Of a stretch of 64,000 bases of DNA, positions 33,404 to 42,539 are shown piece by piece. The notes beneath the pieces were generated by a model. The model was not told where the DNA came from. It was given only the letters and a program-made list of their open reading frames with translations, and searched no databases. How positions within the stretch are numbered: position 1 is the first letter of the stretch; each line of letters begins with the position of its first letter. Source of the DNA: JANNBN01 sp963763885 (GTDB lineage: Bacteria > Actinomycetota > Acidimicrobiia > Acidimicrobiales > JANYDT01); the NCBI GenBank assembly GCA_963763885.1, contig CAVXQD010000001.1, positions 124,001 to 188,000 of the forward strand, given 5' to 3'. A program made the translations under genes and the position numbers.

Positions 33404-36160
33404 ATGCTCTCCGCACCTCGACGCGGGCGGGTCGCTCTGATCGGCAATGCGGCAGAAGGGTCGTTCTGGGATACTGCGGCGGTGGGGAGACCAGCGGACA
33501 CCGAGGCGCGACCATCAGGCACGGTGACCTTTCTCTTCACCGATGTCGAGGGTTCGACGCGGCTCTGGGCGTTAGACCCCTCCGCCATGTCTGCGTCGTT
33601 GCGGCTGCATGACAGCATCCTCCGCGACGCCATCGAGGGTCATGCGGGTTACGTGTTCACCACGGCAGGTGATTCGTTCGCTGCAGCGTTCCAGGATGCG
33701 TCTGTGGCCGCGAGCGCCGCTAAGGCGGCACAGGCGACGCTGGCGCAAGCGGTCTGGCCCGGCCCCGCACTCTTGGTACGCATGGGCCTGCATGTGGGAA
33801 CCGCGGAGGAACGAGGTGGTGATTACTTCGGGCCCGATGTGAACACCACGGCCCGCGTCGAGGCCGCCGGACACGGCGGGCAGGTCCTGATCACCGACGC
33901 CGTCCGTTCCTTAGCCGCCATACCAGCGTCGGAGCTCACCGATCTTGGCGTCCATCGATTGCGCGACGTGCCCGAGCCACTTCGCCTGTACCAGCTCGGG
34001 AGCGAGAGCTTCCGGGCGCTGCGGGTGGTGGATCCCGGGCTATCGAACCTCCCCGTTCGCCCAACGCGGCTGATCGGCCGCGAGGCCGACGTGGCGAAGG
34101 TCCGGACGCTGTTGGCCGTCCACCGGCTGGTCACGATCACCGCACTGGGCGGTTCCGGCAAGACACGGGTGGCAATCGCCGTCGGGGAAGCTGAGATCGC
34201 CCACCGTACCGGCGGGGTGTGGTTCGTTGATCTCACGGCGATCTCCCGCGACGACGAAGTGCCGAGCGCGGTCGCTAGTGCGGTGGGCCTCAACCTGTCG
34301 GCCGGCGACACGTCGGCGCAGGTGATCAGATACCTTGCGGACAAACCGGCGCTAGTGATCCTCGACAACTGCGAGCACGTCATCAACGGAAGCGCCACGT
34401 TCGTGCAGAGGTTCCTCAATGCACGCGGTGCGGCTTCCATCCTCGCCACCAGTCGGGAGGTGCTCGATGTCGACGGCGAACACAATGTCGCTCTGTCGCC
34501 GCTCACGTTCGACTCGGTGTCATCTTCCGCTGTGCGGCTGTTTGCAGAGCGGGCCGGATCTGCTGATCCGACATTCGTGCTCGATGCGGGCAATACGTCG
34601 ATGGTCGCCGCGATCTGCCGCCGCCTGGATGGGCTGCCTCTTGCGATCGAACTGGCGGCCGCACGAGTGACGGTGATGAACGTCGCGGACCTGATGGTCG
34701 GTTTGGACAATCGCTTCGAGCTCCTCGGCCAGGGCCGCCGCGGAAGAACTCAGCACACGTTGCAGGCCACCCTGGACTGGTCATATGACTTGCTCGACCC
34801 GGACGAACAGCGGGTACTGCGCCGACTCGGTGTGTTCGCTGACGGTTTCGATCTCCCTGGGGTCGCGTCGGTGACCGACACTCCTGCGCCGCTGGCTTTG
34901 GAGGTCACCCGGGCCTTGATCGGCAAGTCGTTGGTCGTGCGCGCCGATCGCAATGGGACCACCAGGTTCCGACTGCTGGAAACCGTGAAGGCTTATGCCG
35001 AGCAGCGTCTTGAACTCGCGGGAGAGCTGGACGACATCCGCGACCGCCATCTGGATTACTTCGATCGGGCGGTCGCTCCGAGAACGCGAATCATCCACGC
35101 CGAAATTGCGCTCAGCGGTCGTATGTGGACTGACCATCGTAACCTGGGCGCTTCGTTCGACCGAGCTGCAGCAATGGGCGACTGGCCCCGCGCCGGTGGA
35201 CTCCTCCTTGGTGCCGCCGGCGTCTATGAGGTCGACGCTGCATTCCTCGATGCCGTCACGATGTTCGACCGAGTGCTCGAGAACACTGCGGCGCTTGAGG
35301 TCGACCACGTCGAGCGCCTCAAGGCGGCGAGGTTGCTGTTCCTCGGGGGATGTGGCGATCCACGATTTGCTGCGTCATACCGCGAGCTGTGCCACTCGTC
35401 CGTGAGCGCAGTACGGGCATACGCGTGGACGTGGGCGGCGTGGGTCAACGTGTACCTCGGCATTCGCTCCGATGCGGAGTTCGATTACGCGGAGGTCGCC
35501 GCCAGCGAACTCGAAGGTGGCGACTCGGAACCGATCAACGCGACGGTGCGTTCCAACACCATGGGCGTCCGTGGTTTCGCCGCGGCGAAGGTCGGGGACT
35601 ACGAAGGGGCGATCTTTTGGTATCGGCAGGCCGTCGCCGCGAATGGCGCGTATCCGACGGTCGCCAACGTTGGAGCGGGCCTTGGCGGCCTGGCGCTCTG
35701 TCAGATCTTGAACGGGCAGCCGGCGGCCGCGCTCGACACGATCACGCTCCTCGAAAGCCACAAGATCAGCTGGCGTCGAGGTGATGACCTCTGGGCGTTG
35801 GCGTACCTTGCCCTGGGCGACCCAGAGCACGCGATGCATCACGTGCGTCTCCTCACAGCGAACACGCTGACCGGACGCATCTGGGGAGAAGCCACCAACA
35901 CGCTCATCGTGCATGGGTTCGTGCACGCCGCTGAGAACGATCCGGGTCGCGCCCGTCAGATGTTTGAGCACATCACGTCGCCGACTGGAACAGTCGGGAT
36001 CATTTACGCTGCCCATCTTGCCCGCGAGCTCGGCATCACGGATGTGCTCACGCGACGCATCCTCGGCCACGTCAGCGTCGGCCTGGACGAACAGCTCGCC
36101 CGCTACGCCGACACGTTGGCTGCGCTGCGGACCGAGGCAGCAAACCACGGCTGGAGCTGA
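33404..36160 (+). CDS. nucleotide cyclase-domain / AfsR-like ATPase regulator
   Basis: About 918 residues from ATG 33404; an earlier in-frame start at 33332 would overlap the antitoxin promoter. Residues about 40-195 are a class III adenylate/guanylate cyclase domain (TVTFLFTDVEGSTRLW, AGYVFTTAGDSFAAAF, PDVNTTARVEAAGHGGQVLI). Residues about 225-520 are an NB-ARC/STAND ATPase with P-loop L-G-G-S-G-K-T-R near 248 and Walker B LVILDNCEH. The rest is a TPR-like helical array. No C-terminal LuxR helix-turn-helix was seen. These proteins couple nucleotide signals to regulation in actinobacteria; effector unknown. It is followed by degenerate partial copies of its own sequence at 36400-36670 and another scrap at 8664-8775. 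Confidence 0.85.
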   Translation: MLSAPRRGRVALIGNAAEGSFWDTAAVGRPADTEARPSGTVTFLFTDVEGSTRLWALDPSAMSASLRLHDSILRDAIEGHAGYVFTTAGDSFAAAFQDASVAASAAKAAQATLAQAVWPGPALLVRMGLHVGTAEERGGDYFGPDVNTTARVEAAGHGGQVLITDAVRSLAAIPASELTDLGVHRLRDVPEPLRLYQLGSESFRALRVVDPGLSNLPVRPTRLIGREADVAKVRTLLAVHRLVTITALGGSGKTRVAIAVGEAEIAHRTGGVWFVDLTAISRDDEVPSAVASAVGLNLSAGDTSAQVIRYLADKPALVILDNCEHVINGSATFVQRFLNARGAASILATSREVLDVDGEHNVALSPLTFDSVSSSAVRLFAERAGSADPTFVLDAGNTSMVAAICRRLDGLPLAIELAAARVTVMNVADLMVGLDNRFELLGQGRRGRTQHTLQATLDWSYDLLDPDEQRVLRRLGVFADGFDLPGVASVTDTPAPLALEVTRALIGKSLVVRADRNGTTRFRLLETVKAYAEQRLELAGELDDIRDRHLDYFDRAVAPRTRIIHAEIALSGRMWTDHRNLGASFDRAAAMGDWPRAGGLLLGAAGVYEVDAAFLDAVTMFDRVLENTAALEVDHVERLKAARLLFLGGCGDPRFAASYRELCHSSVSAVRAYAWTWAAWVNVYLGIRSDAEFDYAEVAASELEGGDSEPINATVRSNTMGVRGFAAAKVGDYEGAIFWYRQAVAANGAYPTVANVGAGLGGLALCQILNGQPAAALDTITLLESHKISWRRGDDLWALAYLALGDPEHAMHHVRLLTANTLTGRIWGEATNTLIVHGFVHAAENDPGRARQMFEHITSPTGTVGIIYAAHLARELGITDVLTRRILGHVSVGLDEQLARYADTLAALRTEAANHGWS

Positions 36161-36406
36161 CAACGCGCGAGACCTTTGATGCTCCTGCGCACCTCGTGTT
36201 TCAGGCGTGGTCGAGGCCCGAGCAATTCAAACGATGGTGGCTGCCAAAGGCGTATGGCATGACCATCGTCGCAGACGAACGGCCAAACGCAGCTCACACT
36301 GATTGAGCGCTATCCAACAAGCGGAGCGCTCGAGGAAGCTGTTGTGGGCTCTGTAGCGGCGCTCCCGGAACAGCTTGCGCAACTGGACGACTTTCTCGTC
36401 GGCTGA
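36161..36406 (+). pseudogene. SRPBCC/AHSA1 protein with deleted middle
   Basis: Directly after the AfsR-like stop, LTTRETFDAPAHLVFQAWSR-PEQFKRWW-LPKAYGMT gives the N-terminal helix and strand of an AHSA1-type START-like protein, running to a stop at 36304-36306. In another frame, TQLTLIERYPTSGALEEAVV then ALPEQLAQLDDFLVG gives its C-terminal helix, ending at 36406. About 60-70 residues between the halves are missing. The original would have been about 145 residues. Confidence 0.65.
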
Positions 36407-36670
36407 GCAGCGACTCGGACTCGCTGGAGAGTTGGACGCCATCCGCGACCGCCACCTGGATCACTTCGATCGGGTGGTAGCTCAGAGAACGCGAATCATC
36501 TACGCAGAAATGGCGCTCACCGGTCGTATGTGGACGGGTCATCGCAACTGGGCGCGTCGTTCGAACGGGCTGCGCAATGGGCGATTGGCCCCGCGCCGGT
36601 GAGCTTCTCCTTGGTGCCGCCGGCGTCTATGAAGTCGACTCGGCTGAGGGGCCTTCGCTGCTTGCCTTGT
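36400..36670 (+). pseudogene. degenerate partial copy of the AfsR-like regulator
   Basis: One frame reads AEQRLGLAGELDAIRDRHLD-HFDRVVAQRTRIIYAEMALTG-RMWTGHRN; the intact upstream gene has EQRLELAGELDDIRDRHLDY and RTRIIHAEIALSGRMWTDHR at about 35005-35150. The match continues in a second frame (GASFERAAQ, then GPAPVSFSLVPPASM), again with frameshifts. It is a paralogous relic, about 80-85 percent identical by eye over the clear part. Confidence 0.7.
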
Positions 36671-36724
36671 CGAGGAGAGTCGGCCCGAATTGGGCTGGCT
36701 GGACGCGTCTCGTAGCGTGCGGGT

Positions 36725-37408
36725 ATGCGCCTCGCGAAGCCCTGCGTTGATGTCGGCATCATGACCAATCGGGGCGACGAACAGCTCGAGTTCTGGCAGC
36801 AGGAGGTGGGCCTGCCATTCGAGGAGCGGCTCCCGGTCCGTCGCGGTTTCGTCCAGATGCGTCACGCAATGAATGGCTCGGTGTTCAAACTCAACGTGCT
36901 GGAAAGTCCGATCCCGACCACGCCAGCTAGCGGGTACCGAGAACTGTGGATCGCACGCGAGGGTGTTCAAACACCTCATGAGCTCGAAGACCCCGATGGC
37001 AACCGGGTTGTGATCGTTCCTCCCGGCCACGATGGGGTGACGGGGATCGCGGTCGTGCTCGCGGTACGCGATCCGGCGGCGCATCGAGCGTTCTATGTGG
37101 ACGCGCTTGGATTGGTGGAGGAGACGCCGGGCTCGTATCGCTGTGGCACCTCGCTATTCGTCACTCGTAAGCACGCTGACGGTCCGATGGATGTGAGCCG
37201 CGACGGCATCGGATACCGCTACACGACTGTGCAGGTTTTCGACTGCGACGGCGAGACCGACGGCATCGTGTCGAGAGGCGGAACCCTTGGTGCGGCGGCA
37301 ATCACCATGGGGACAACGGCGCGGTTCTCCTTCGTGCGCGATCCGGGAGGCAACTGGATCGAGGTCTCCCAACGCGCCTCTCTGACGGGTGCCCTCCCGC
37401 CGAACTGA
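36725..37408 (+). CDS. two-domain VOC (glyoxalase/dioxygenase superfamily) protein
   Basis: A 227-residue protein with two VOC modules. Module one: VDVGIMTNRGDEQLEFWQQE-VGLPF, ending in LEDPDGNRVVIV. Module two: GVTGIAVVLAVRDPAAHRAF-YVDALGL, ending in VRDPGGNWIEVSQ. VOC folds bind a divalent metal with His/Glu ligands; a first-position His is not evident in module one (Asp instead), so activity may differ from classical glyoxalases. Cytosolic. No partner gene apparent. Confidence 0.8.
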   Translation: MRLAKPCVDVGIMTNRGDEQLEFWQQEVGLPFEERLPVRRGFVQMRHAMNGSVFKLNVLESPIPTTPASGYRELWIAREGVQTPHELEDPDGNRVVIVPPGHDGVTGIAVVLAVRDPAAHRAFYVDALGLVEETPGSYRCGTSLFVTRKHADGPMDVSRDGIGYRYTTVQVFDCDGETDGIVSRGGTLGAAAITMGTTARFSFVRDPGGNWIEVSQRASLTGALPPN

Positions 37409-37469
37409 CGAGCGGCAAGTCTTGCTCTTGTGTTAGGCGCGGCAAAGGAAAAAGTTGTACGTTCAGGCT

Positions 37470-38600
37470 TGAGGACCGGTGATGTGGGCGCACGGCTACC
37501 GAGGTACCGGGCCGGAGCTGACGGTCGACGATCATCCGCTTCGCGCCTAACTGGTTGCGAACGGTTATGCGTGGGCGGCGTCTAGCTATAGCAAAAACGC
37601 TTACGACCCTGCGCAAGGAGCAAAAGACACGCACGCATTGACCACCTTCTTCCGTGGCCGCGTCGGGGTTCCTACGCGTACATACATCACAGGAGCTTCG
37701 ATGGGTGGTCACGTAACCGGCATCGTCGCTGAACAGTGGCCACGCTCGTATACCGCTGCGATGCCGATCTGTGGGGTGCTGGGTGACTACGAACTGTTCG
37801 ACTATTTCCTCGATTTCAATGTCGCAGCGCAGACGCTGTCCGGTGTCGGGGAGACGTTCCCCTACCAAGCGAACTACCTCACCACTACAGTGCCGGCAAC
37901 CAAGGCGGCACTCGGCCCGGTGTTCCCGTTCGTCCTCAACGCCCAAGGCCAGCTGCTGAAATCGCTCGTTGAGTTGCGCTCGGGAGGCGATCGTCCGCTG
38001 TTCGATCAAGGGTGGCTGTTCTGGAACGGCGTTGCGGGTGACTTCTTGTTCGGGCTCGGTGTGGGTGACGGCACGCTGCCTCGCAGCCCGGGTATGGCCC
38101 TGCAGAACTCCGACGTGACGTATCAGTTCGACACCGATCCGACCCTCTCCGTAGCCGAGATCGCGTTCAACAACAACGTGCAACGTCTCACCGCCGACCC
38201 GCAATCTCGGAACCGTAATGGCATCGCCAACGTGCCACCCACCACCGGCGATTTGAAGATCCCGATGCTCACATTGCACACCCTTGGTGATCTGTTCGTT
38301 CCTTTCCACATGGAGCAGGTCTACGCCGAGCGGGTAGCAGCGAACGGCGCATCGGAACTGCTCGTGCAGCGGGCGACCAGGGACTTCGGCCACTGCTCCT
38401 TCACGCCGACCGAACTTGTCCGCACATTCCGGGATCTGGTCGGCTGGGTGGATACCGGTGTGCGACCTGCCGGAGACGACGTCCTCAATCCCGCCGCTGT
38501 GGCCAGTCCTACGTTCGGATGTGCGTTCACCGACCTCGCCGCCTCTCGACTGTGGAACACACCGGGCCTCGGGTTCTTGACTCCTCAGCCCTGTCCGTAA
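37470..38600 (+). pseudogene. alpha/beta-hydrolase (secreted esterase-like) broken by stop and 5' truncation
   Basis: From about 37470 one frame gives VMWAHGYRGTGPELTVDDHP-LRA, then TAA (37548-37550), then LVANGYAWAASSYSKNAYDP and onward to the stop at 38600. The sequence on both sides of the stop is continuous in one frame, so it is a nonsense mutation. Catalytic motifs remain: G-A-S-M-G-G nucleophile elbow, LHTLGDLFVPF for Asp, and RDFGHCSFTPTE for His. The signal peptide and first strands expected of this exported family are missing. The segment from ATG-less 37638 (TTG start) could still make a truncated protein. Confidence 0.7.
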
Positions 38601-38602
38601 AG

Positions 38603-39467
38603 GAACGGCCGAGCTCGCATTCGTACTGCGTCGGTGGACCGCCGCAACGGGGTGTCTAGGAAACCAGTCCGACGAGAACTGAATTCTTCTTGTTGGCTTT
38701 GGCACTGATGCTGCGCGCGACAACAACCGGGTCGCTCGTTCGCGAATCAGCAACCGTTCGACAAGCCTCGTCGAATATTGCACCAAACCAATCGTCCACG
38801 GGGTGAACGCCTCGAAGCCGTGACTGCTGTGATCGACAATCGTGATCAATCCTGCGGGCTGCCCGTCGAGCAGAACCGGCAACGAATGCGTCTCGTCTGC
38901 TGGAAGTGCCTTGATCTCATTGTGGCGCTCGAGACTGACCCGGTTCGTGGCCCCATCAGCTTCGATCAGTACCTCTGCGTGTTCGAACTGGATCGAAATC
39001 GAGCTTGCGATCCGATCGAGAACCTCGACCACATCGTCCTCCTCGACGAGGGCCCGGTATGCGTCGACACGAGCCTCTTTGACTTGTGCACTGATGACGT
39101 ACACGAGGTATCCGCCGATGCTCGGATCGCCGGTGTGGTTCGTTGCAGCAATGTCGGCATGGAACCACGAACCTTGGGCCTGTCGAAGGCGGATCGGTCG
39201 CAACGCGAGCCGCCCCAGTCCGCTGGTGTCGAAGTCCGTCGGGTTGATGGCCTCCTCGAGCAGGATGTCGGCCATCTCGGCTAGATCGTCCACGTGGATG
39301 AGATCTATGCCGCTTGTGCCGATGAGTACCGCAGGGTCGTAGCCGAGCATGACGCGCACCCCGTCGGAAACGAACGCGATCGTATAGTCAGGGAGGAGAA
39401 ACATTGTGGTGCACGCGGCACCTCGTTGGAAAGCCCGGTCACCTGGACTGTCCCAACAGATCGCCAT
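38603..39467 (-). pseudogene. truncated PAS-domain regulator
   Basis: From ATG 39465-39467 the protein starts MAICWDSPGDRAFQRG and contains a PAS fold (DYTIAFVSDGVRVMLGYDPA, GTSGIDLIHVDDLAEMADIL) followed by a helical/GAF-like part ending near VERLLIRERATRLLSRAASV. It parallels the regulator at 1770-3044 (same GIDLVHPDE-type turn, same LLIER-type helix before the DNA-binding domain), but the winged-helix domain that should follow is absent: the frame simply runs on antisense to the esterase relic. It is either a stand-alone PAS protein or, more likely, 3'-truncated. Confidence 0.55.
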
Positions 39468-39484
39468 GACTGGGACGCGTGGAA

Positions 39485-39521
39485 CTATGTACACCTTTTT
39501 GTGAACATCTAGTATGTACAC
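39485..39521. promoter_or_regulatory. direct repeats TATGTACAC upstream of the PAS gene
   Basis: TATGTACAC occurs at about 39486 and again at about 39512, 26 bases apart, between the XRE gene stop and the PAS start. The spacing is roughly two and a half helical turns. It could be a regulator binding site for the PAS gene; this is speculative. Confidence 0.3.
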
Positions 39522-39528
39522 ATTGGGT

Positions 39529-40293
39529 CTATTCTTGCGCCTCAAGCCAGGCCTTGCTGGCCGCGTCGGCGGGGTAGAACGTTTCGAACGCAAGCTCGGC
39601 CAGGCTGACGTCGAGCGGGGCACCAAAGGTGGTGATGGTTGAGATCAGCCGGACGGTTGTGCCTTCGACTGCCAGTTCAATCGGCAACGCTAAACCAATC
39701 GTTTCGTGGACGCCCCTGGTCACCGCGAGGTGACCGAACTCGGCAAGGATGGTATCGAGTTCAGCGGAGGGATGGTTCTCGGTGAGGCGCCGCAGCCGCT
39801 CCAAAATGTGGGCCGAGTATTCGTCGAAGTTGACGATCCGAGGGGCGAGACCGGCAGGGTCGAGGCTGAGCCGGATCACGTTGACAGGAGGTTCCAGCAG
39901 ATGGCTGGCAACGCCTCCGAGGAAGAGTCCCATCGCAGCGTTGGCAGCGACAAGGTTCCAGTGGGCGTCGACGGCCAAGGCGGGGTAGCGGAAGCCGGCC
40001 ATCACAAGGTCCAGTAGCTCTGTAAGTTCCGTTCGTTGGTGTGCGTCGTGTGAAGTTTCCTGATACCGCGGTGCATGGCCTGCGGCTAGGAGCAGCGCAT
40101 TTCGTTCGCGCAGTGGGATGTCGAGATGGACGCTGAGGTGTTGGATCATTTCCGGACTGGGGCGGCTGCGGCCTGTCTCGACGTAGCTGAGGTGCTTTGC
40201 AGAGACGTCGGCCACCATTGCGAGATCAAGCTGACTGAAGCGGCGACGTTGCCGCCATTCGCGCAACATAACACCGGCGTCGTTTGTGGCCAT
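39529..40293 (-). CDS. XRE-family regulator with MmyB-like ligand-binding domain
   Basis: A 254-residue protein. Residues about 8-65 form an XRE helix-turn-helix (MLREWRQRRRFSQLDLAMVA, VSAKHLSYVETGRSRPSPEM). Residues about 100-240 match the MmyB-like domain (PALAVDAHWNLVAANAAMGL, then ILERLRRLTENHPSAELDTI and TFGAPLDVSLAELAFETFYP), a PAS-related fold thought to bind a fatty-acid-like ligand. Typical of streptomycete and other actinobacterial regulators controlling an adjacent gene; here the divergent membrane/SRPBCC locus is the likely target. Confidence 0.88.
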   Translation of the reverse strand: MATNDAGVMLREWRQRRRFSQLDLAMVADVSAKHLSYVETGRSRPSPEMIQHLSVHLDIPLRERNALLLAAGHAPRYQETSHDAHQRTELTELLDLVMAGFRYPALAVDAHWNLVAANAAMGLFLGGVASHLLEPPVNVIRLSLDPAGLAPRIVNFDEYSAHILERLRRLTENHPSAELDTILAEFGHLAVTRGVHETIGLALPIELAVEGTTVRLISTITTFGAPLDVSLAELAFETFYPADAASKAWLEAQE

Positions 40294-40379
40294 GACGAGA
40301 CCCTACGTGTATCAACTGTTCATAGCCATCACCTGTGAGGTGATCGCTTTGTGTCCCGAGGCCTTCGACAATTGCCCGC

Positions 40380-41105
40380 ATGAACTCCCTCACCCCCGGA
40401 CCTCGCTCTGTGGCATTTGCGGTGGGACCTGTCGTCGACGATCAGACGCCGGTCCGGGCTGCAGCGCAACGGCTTCGCAACGTGTTGCGACTGAACGCGA
40501 CGACATCGCTGCTTGGCGGGCTCGTCTGTGTCATGGCAGGCGGCTGGGTCTCAACGGTTCTCGGCACTGGGCACGGCGGGATTGTCCGCGTGCTCGGACT
40601 GGGTCTCATCGTGTTTGCAACCGACGTGGCAATGATCGCCGGTGCGCGTACCTCTCGCCTCCTCCGTTGGGCACCAATGGTGAGTGTCGCTGATGGCGTG
40701 TGGGTCGTCGCGTCAGGGCTGACACTGGCGGCAGGGTGGTATTCGACAGCCGGGATGATTGTTGTTGGCATTGTCGCCGCGATGGTCGCGTCGTTCGGGA
40801 TCGCGCAGTTGCGCGCGTGTGGCAACGTCTCCGGGCGATTCTCAACACTCGGCTTGCGTCAACGTTCGACGAAACTCCACCGGTCGAGGTTGCCCATGTC
40901 GAGCGGCAAGTACGAGCCAGTCGAGAAGTCGCGTGGGATGTTGTCACCGACCATGAGCTGTATGGCCGATTGGCTCCCAACCTGTCAGCGGTCCACGTCC
41001 ATTCTGGTGTTGGAGCTGGGATGGTTCGTGTGTGTTCGAACAATGCAGGTGAGGAGTGGTCCGAGACTTGCACGGTGTGGGATGAGGGCGAACGGTTTGA
41101 GGTGA
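40380..41105 (+). CDS. membrane protein, probably frameshifted from the SRPBCC gene below
   Basis: The first ~145 residues contain four membrane segments (TTSLLGGLVCVMAGGWVSTV, VRVLGLGLIVFATDVAMIAG, APMVSVADGVWVVASGLTLA, GMIVVGIVAAMVASFGIAQL). After about 40812 the frame becomes basic and unlike a protein, while the +1 frame continues sensibly into the SRPBCC protein. Either these are two overlapping genes with the first ending poorly, or a single membrane-SRPBCC protein interrupted by a frameshift near 40812-40822. Divergent from the XRE regulator. Confidence 0.5.
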   Translation: MNSLTPGPRSVAFAVGPVVDDQTPVRAAAQRLRNVLRLNATTSLLGGLVCVMAGGWVSTVLGTGHGGIVRVLGLGLIVFATDVAMIAGARTSRLLRWAPMVSVADGVWVVASGLTLAAGWYSTAGMIVVGIVAAMVASFGIAQLRACGNVSGRFSTLGLRQRSTKLHRSRLPMSSGKYEPVEKSRGMLSPTMSCMADWLPTCQRSTSILVLELGWFVCVRTMQVRSGPRLARCGMRANGLR

Positions 41106-41398
41106 ATGTCCGGACCGACCATTACCCGTACCCGTTGGCTGCGATGCGCGGCTCATGGTGGGTAGCGCACGACGCAGCCGACACGTCGTTGATTGGGATG
41201 GACTTCCGCTTTCAGCCGCTGCCCGGACTGAAGGGCCGCGTGTTCGCTGCCGCGATGCAAGCAGCGTTTCCGTTGGTGCTGCGACGAATCCTTCACGGCT
41301 GGGAACACGAAATTGGAGACCGGAACACCAACAGTTCTTCACGCACGACAACGCAACATGCAGCAACAGACCAACCATCGAAAGGCTTCAGTTCATGA
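40817..41398 (+). CDS. SRPBCC (START-like) family protein
   Basis: A 193-residue protein from GTG 40817 (VWQRLRAILNTRLAST); the helix-grip fold covers PVEVAHVERQVRASREVAWD, DHELYGRLAPNLSAVHVHSG, ERFEVNVRTDHYPYPLAAMR, DFRFQPLPGLKGRVFAAAMQ. These proteins bind hydrophobic ligands such as lipids or polyketides. The C-terminal ~25 residues are polar and likely disordered. Overlaps the membrane-protein frame; see that entry for the frameshift question. Confidence 0.7.
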   Translation: MWQRLRAILNTRLASTFDETPPVEVAHVERQVRASREVAWDVVTDHELYGRLAPNLSAVHVHSGVGAGMVRVCSNNAGEEWSETCTVWDEGERFEVNVRTDHYPYPLAAMRGSWWVAHDAADTSLIGMDFRFQPLPGLKGRVFAAAMQAAFPLVLRRILHGWEHEIGDRNTNSSSRTTTQHAATDQPSKGFSS

Positions 41399-41500
41399 AG
41401 GTTTGCTGCTCTCCTCAGATGCGGACGAGACTTTCGCGAAGCGATGTGTGCCACGGTGGGCTGTCTCAAATTGCGAAACCCGCTGCGGGACGCGGAACGT

Positions 41501-41522
41501 GCCCTTGGCGGGTACCAAGGGC
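41501..41522. terminator. hairpin GCCCTTGG-CGGGTA-CCAAGGGC
   Basis: A perfect 8-bp stem with a 6-base loop about 100 bases after the SRPBCC stop. No T-run follows, so intrinsic termination is only possible. The surrounding 41399-41656 holds no supported gene. Confidence 0.4.
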
Positions 41523-41656
41523 ACATCAAGCTGACCCGGGTCAGGTTCGACGTTGCGAGAAACCCGTGAGACTCACGCAGCGTTCTCCGGACAGTTACGG
41601 TCAGCGACTTCGAGCACCTCCTGGGCGCGCGAATCCGTGCATGAATGGGTCCGTAG

Positions 41657-41815
41657 TTAGGTGCTGAATGGGCGCCTCCCATGGATGGTTCTTCCATCCT
41701 CAGAGATAGCCCCGGTTGTCGTCGCGGTCCACTCGGCGGCGTTGGAGTCGTCGATGTTGACGTCGAAACCGATCTGGTTACTGCCGACTTGTTCGAGTGT
41801 GAAATGAGAATCCAT
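41657..41815 (-). CDS. small hypothetical protein, 52 residues
   Basis: ATG 41813-41815 begins MDSHFTLEQVGSNQIGFDVN and the frame ends at TAA 41657-41659 after IHGRRPFST. The composition is polar and acidic (DVNIDDSNAAEW) with no transmembrane segment. A purine-rich sequence (GGGGTCACC) lies upstream but no strong ribosome binding site. I do not recognise it; it may be a short genuine gene or part of a degraded one. The remaining gap 41816-42061 shows nothing I can support. Confidence 0.3.
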   Translation of the reverse strand: MDSHFTLEQVGSNQIGFDVNIDDSNAAEWTATTTGAISEDGRTIHGRRPFST

Positions 41816-42061
41816 GGTGACCCCTTCGCCAGGTCTGCTGGATGATGCGATTTCGGTAGTTGCTCGTTTCGGTGGTGTGACGACCGTAACGCCACACCGG
41901 GCAGTGAGTCGTCGTGCGAAATGGTGAATGCTTAGCCGCCGCTTAACGTTGATTCGTTTGACCTATCGACCGGACCGCAAAACGTCGGCCCGGCTCGCCA
42001 GCTGTGGTTGGTCATCAGCCATGTTCTATGTCCACGTAGTAGGTGAGTGACTCCTCGGTAG

Positions 42062-42472
42062 TCACCGACAACCAACGGTTGTCTGGTCGTCCAGCGTGGT
42101 GTTGATCCACCAGGTCGTGTCGACGAGTCCGACCGCAGTCGATTTGTCGGTGCACCGCAACGCGTGTTCGATCACCTCTACGGGGAGGCGAACGGCGTGA
42201 TCGAGCACATAATGCGCGAGTCCTTCGGGCCACTGGAACGTGCCGTCGGTGAAGTCCTCAAAACCGTTCGTGGCACCGCAGATTCGACACGGTGAGCACC
42301 CGCCCGCTTCGAGTGTCGGTCGGCCGCCGTTGAGGTACGTTGCGACGGCGATTCGTTCGTCGAGGTCCCAGGTCAAGTCAATGAAGTCGGTGGGATCGGG
42401 CAAGTCGGGGCGGTCTTCATCTATCCAGTACCCGATGACTCTGAGGCGTAGTGGTAGCAAGGAGTTGTTCAT
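42062..42472 (-). CDS. hypothetical protein with a CxxCxxC-like cluster
   Basis: A 136-residue protein starting MNNSLLPLRLRVIGYWIDED. It contains GGCSPCRICGATNGFEDFTD, a Cys cluster of C-x2-C-x2-C type that could bind a metal or form disulphides, followed by FQWPEGLAHYVLDHAVRLPV and DTTWWINTT. The pattern (aromatic-rich, one cysteine knuckle) resembles uncharacterised cytosolic proteins; I cannot name the family. Single gene. Confidence 0.6.
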   Translation of the reverse strand: MNNSLLPLRLRVIGYWIDEDRPDLPDPTDFIDLTWDLDERIAVATYLNGGRPTLEAGGCSPCRICGATNGFEDFTDGTFQWPEGLAHYVLDHAVRLPVEVIEHALRCTDKSTAVGLVDTTWWINTTLDDQTTVGCR

Positions 42473-42539
42473 TGTTCTGGACCGGATCGCAGCGTAGCGA
42501 CTGGTTGGAGTCGAGTTCCCGACGAAGCCGATGTTTTAC

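Noticed and set aside
33823..34710. 295-codon minus-strand frame
   Set aside because: Antisense to the cyclase/AfsR-like gene; low-complexity Ser/Arg/Thr composition.
37302..38600. Long minus-strand open frame continuing from the PAS gene
   Set aside because: It is antisense to the conserved esterase sequence and its translation has no domain character; only the part down to about 38603 is supported.
41540..41570. GGTTCGA-like T-loop motif suggesting a tRNA
   Set aside because: No acceptor or anticodon stems can be formed around it.
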